DNA of 64,000 nucleotides from Megachile rotundata. Taxonomy: Eukaryota; Arthropoda; Insecta; Hymenoptera; Megachilidae. Of the stretch, positions 61,251-64,000 are shown piece by piece (the stretch's first letter is position 1; every line of letters starts with the position of its first letter). Under the pieces are notes generated by a model, which ran no database searches, was not told where the DNA came from, and worked only from the letters and a program-made list of their open reading frames with translations. Where the stretch lies: contig NC_134993.1 in the NCBI RefSeq assembly GCF_050947335.1, positions 6,138,001 through 6,202,000 of the forward strand, given 5' to 3'. A program made the translations under genes and the position numbers.

Positions 61251-63636
61251 GAAACGTAGTAAACCTAAATTCTATTGGAAATTCGCCTGAACTTCCACAC
61301 ATTATCACGACTGACCCGCCGCTTAAAATTCTTATTGATTCCGGAGCGTCTTCATCAATTATTAATCCCGAAATAGCCTATCGTCTATTTTCCAAGTATA
61401 TTTTCCCATATAATTTCGAAATCAAATCAGTGCATAAAGTAACAAAGGGTACACGTGCACTCACTTTTCCGATTTTACGCGAATTAGGAGACGAAACACC
61501 TATCACTTTTCTTGTAGTGCAGTGGCATTCCACTTACGATTGTCTAATTGGAAATAAAGATTTGCAAAAATTAGAAGCGAATATAAACTATAAAACTCAA
61601 ATATTTAGTACGACGAAGTTTGAAATAAACTATTTAAATAATATACCGGACAAATGCAAGACCGCTGGAATGAATCATCATCGAGAAGTAATAACACAGA
61701 TAAGGACAAGTCACATGAACAGCGAGGAAAGGGATAAGATCACAAGTCTGTGCCATCGATATAAAGACTGTTTCTATAATGAGAATGAGAAATTATCAGC
61801 CACTAGTGCAGTCAGCCACAGTATCCGAACAAAAGATGAATATCCAATTTACGTCAAAAGTTTTCGCTACCCATATAATTTAAAACAGGAGATACAAGAA
61901 CAAATAAGAAAACTACTAAGAGACGAAATAATTCGTCCTAGTAATTCGCCTTACTCTTCACCAGTTTGGATCGTACCAAAAAAGAGTAAGCTGAACGACA
62001 AAACTATTGAAGATAAATATCCACTCCCGAGGATGGATGACATTTTAGAAAATCTGGGTAAATGTGCTTATTTTAGTACATTGGATTTAGCTCAAGGCTT
62101 TCATCAGATTCCTGTACACGAAAATTCTATAGAAAAGACGGCTTTTACAGTAGAAAATGGTCATTATGAGTATTCTCGAGTGCCCTTTGGGCTGAAGAAT
62201 GCCCCCGCATCATTCCAGAGGATGATGGACAAAGTTCTTATGAAATATTTGCACAAATTCTGTTTTGTCTACATAGACGATATTGTAGTATTTTCAAAAT
62301 CATTACAGAAACATTTACAGCATCTAAAGCTCAAATTTGATGAATTAAGAACGTACGGTTTAAAAATACAATTAGATAAAAGTGAATTTTTACGAAAAGA
62401 AATGCCGTTTTTAGGACATATTATCACACCTCATGGAATTAGACCGAACCCAGATAAAATTGATGCCATAACAAAGTATCCCTTACCAATTACGCAAAAG
62501 GAGGTTAAAGCATTTCTAGGACTCACCGGTTACTACCGGAAGTTTATTAGAGATTATGCAAAAATAACCAAGCCTCTCAAGAAAGTGCTTAAAAAGGGAG
62601 AAAAAATCGATTGCGAGAATAAAGATTTCATCGAATCATTTAATAAATGTAAAGAATTAATCACCAACACGCCCATATTAAAATATCCCGACTTTGAAAA
62701 ACAGTTTCACATCACTTCAGACGCATCGAGCGTCGCGATCGGAGCTGTCTTATCGCAGGAGGGACACCCCATATCATACTATTCAAGGACGCTGAATACA
62801 GCCGAACAAAATTACTCTACAATAGAAAAGGAGCTACTAGCCATAGTAGAAGCATGTAGACATTTTCGACCGTACATTTATGGAAGAAAGTTCATTATTG
62901 AAACTGATCACAAGCCGCTTACTTGGCTCTGGTCTTTAAAAACGCCTAACTCTCGACTAATCCGTTGGAGGATCAAGTTAGAAGAGTACGATTACGAAGT
63001 GAAATACAAAATGGGTTGCGAAAATAATGCGGCCGACGCTTTAAGTCGGATAGAAATAAATATCGAAGAATCCGAGCAGGTCGATGCGTTATCGATGTTA
63101 CCTCAAGCGCCGGACGATACTCCTCTCACTATCGAAGAAATGGATGAAATGCTCGATGATGCAACAGTCCATACTGCTGAAGAGGATCCGGTTTTCTCAT
63201 TACCCATATCAGATAAGAATATTCATGCATTCAACTACAGTATAATAATCAAACAAGGCAACGATTATCAAGCAAAAACGAATAAAGATAAACTCAAGAT
63301 ACAATATATAATAAAAATTAATAAGCAAAACGCAGAAACGCAATTGCTTAAATTTCTTAATGAAAATGTAAAACCAGATAAGCAATATGGCATTTACTTT
63401 GCAAATGAAGAATTAGGAGTTACCACTTACAGGATATTAAAGGAACATTTCAACGAGAAATTAAAGTTGATTAGGACAAATACCTGCACACCTTCAGTCA
63501 ATCGAAATAGCTTTATGAAAGAACTCGAAAAATACCATAACCAAACCCATAATGGAATACAAGAAACAATTGCGCATTTTAAGAAGAAACTGTATACACT
63601 TAATATGGATAGAATTATTCAAAATTATATAAATCT
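61250..63636 (+). pseudogene. pol: Gypsy #4 Pol (protease, RT, RNase H, start of integrase), truncated
   Basis: The frame is open from before the gag stop. The retropepsin site is ILIDSGASSSII (about 61330-61365). RT: WIVPKKSK runs directly into LNDKTIEDKYPLP, so about 17 residues of the fingers region, including the usual WRxxIDYRK motif, are missing in frame. The palm is intact (DLAQGFHQIP, FVYIDDIVVFS). RNase H (TSDASSVAIGAVLS, STIEKELLAIV, ETDHKPL, NAADALSR) is complete. The integrase zinc domain begins (YHNQTHNGIQET) but foreign sequence starts near 63637, before the Cys pair. Confidence 0.9.
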
Positions 63637-64000
63637 GTGGCGTCGATTTAGCGACCGCCACGTCCCTGTCTAATTTATTATATTTAGTCTAGTCTTAAGA
63701 TTTTCGGTGTGAATGAGATGCGATAGCGAGTTGTTTGCCTGAGTCCGAGTGAATGCTGCGGAGCGTTTGCGAGAGGATATTTGGATCATCGGGTCGAGTG
63801 TCGCGTTGGGTGTCCGAGTTCGAGGAATGCCTGTGAAATACGCGTGTATCGTTGAATGATTGGTTTAGAGTGAGAGCGATTCGGTTTGGACGAGGAAAGA
63901 ATGATTCCGAGTGAGAATGCATTAGGGTGTGTGGGGGTGAGTGTCGTAAGCATGAGAGTTAGTTCATCGCTGCTTGTCAAAGAGTAAGGTCGTGGACCTG
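63637..64000 (-). repeat. LTR-like dispersed repeat, copy B, interrupting Gypsy #4
   Basis: It matches the reverse complement of 735-967 (GTCGAGTGTCGCGTTGGGTG, CGTTTGCGAGAGGATATTTG). The junction with the Gypsy integrase contains a hairpin, GTGGCGTCG (63637-63645) with CGACCGCCAC (63652-63661). The element runs off the window, so its type is open. Confidence 0.55.

Noticed and set aside
61240..61260. -1 frameshift signal between gag and pol of Gypsy #4
   Set aside because: The frames overlap in the -1 sense, but there is no slippery heptamer in register and no obvious stem.

Overview
The window looks like a transposon graveyard from an insect nuclear genome. The element mix (Ty3/Gypsy, Copia, BEL/Pao, piggyBac, pogo, mariner, Tc1, I/Jockey-type LINE) and the CpG-rich unique-looking stretches fit an insect, perhaps a hymenopteran; the order-level guess is inference. 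I found no convincing host gene. Nearly every recognisable coding segment belongs to a mobile element, and most copies carry stops, frameshifts or insertions.

Left part (1-17.2 kb): a TTAA-flanked element (5-2531) interrupts a Copia fragment. That fragment is followed by a piggyBac-like element (3020-13417), which is split twice: by a pogo-type transposon (3335-6305, itself hit by a TTAA MITE at its transposase stop codon) and by a reverse-oriented Gypsy element (7738-13210, apparently identical 366-bp LTRs). Remnants of a Tc1-like transposase, a BEL/Pao element and a second piggyBac follow.

Middle (17.2-31.6 kb): a 2.4-kb solo LTR (17226-19602), a palindromic MITE family with a 699-bp solo LTR inside it, a CpG-rich stretch with no recognisable gene, a truncated LINE, and a 3.4-kb long-inverted-repeat element (27886-31277). 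The core of the last element holds a TATA promoter, a splice-donor match and a tandem array of about 13 hairpin units. The arms of those units change together while the loop stays constant, which is the most unusual signal in the window.

Right part (31.6-64 kb): an env-bearing Gypsy element (#2, 31703-45014) carries a Copia element inserted in its pol gene (35991-40423, 5-bp target duplication) and a deleted mariner in its 3' region. A second env-bearing Gypsy element (#3, 45597-54346, 1067-bp LTRs) has long open frames, a textbook -1 frameshift cassette between gag and pol, and no reverse transcriptase or RNase H: protease, a macro-like region, integrase and envelope form one 1444-codon frame. 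It abuts an older inverted LTR of its own family. Next come a second MITE copy, a foldback-like element with TIRs of about 640 bp (56131-58157), the 5' end of another Gypsy (#5), and Gypsy #4 (gag, protease, RT, RNase H), cut off in its integrase by another insertion near 63637.

All family assignments come from motifs read by eye in the translations; no database search was run.
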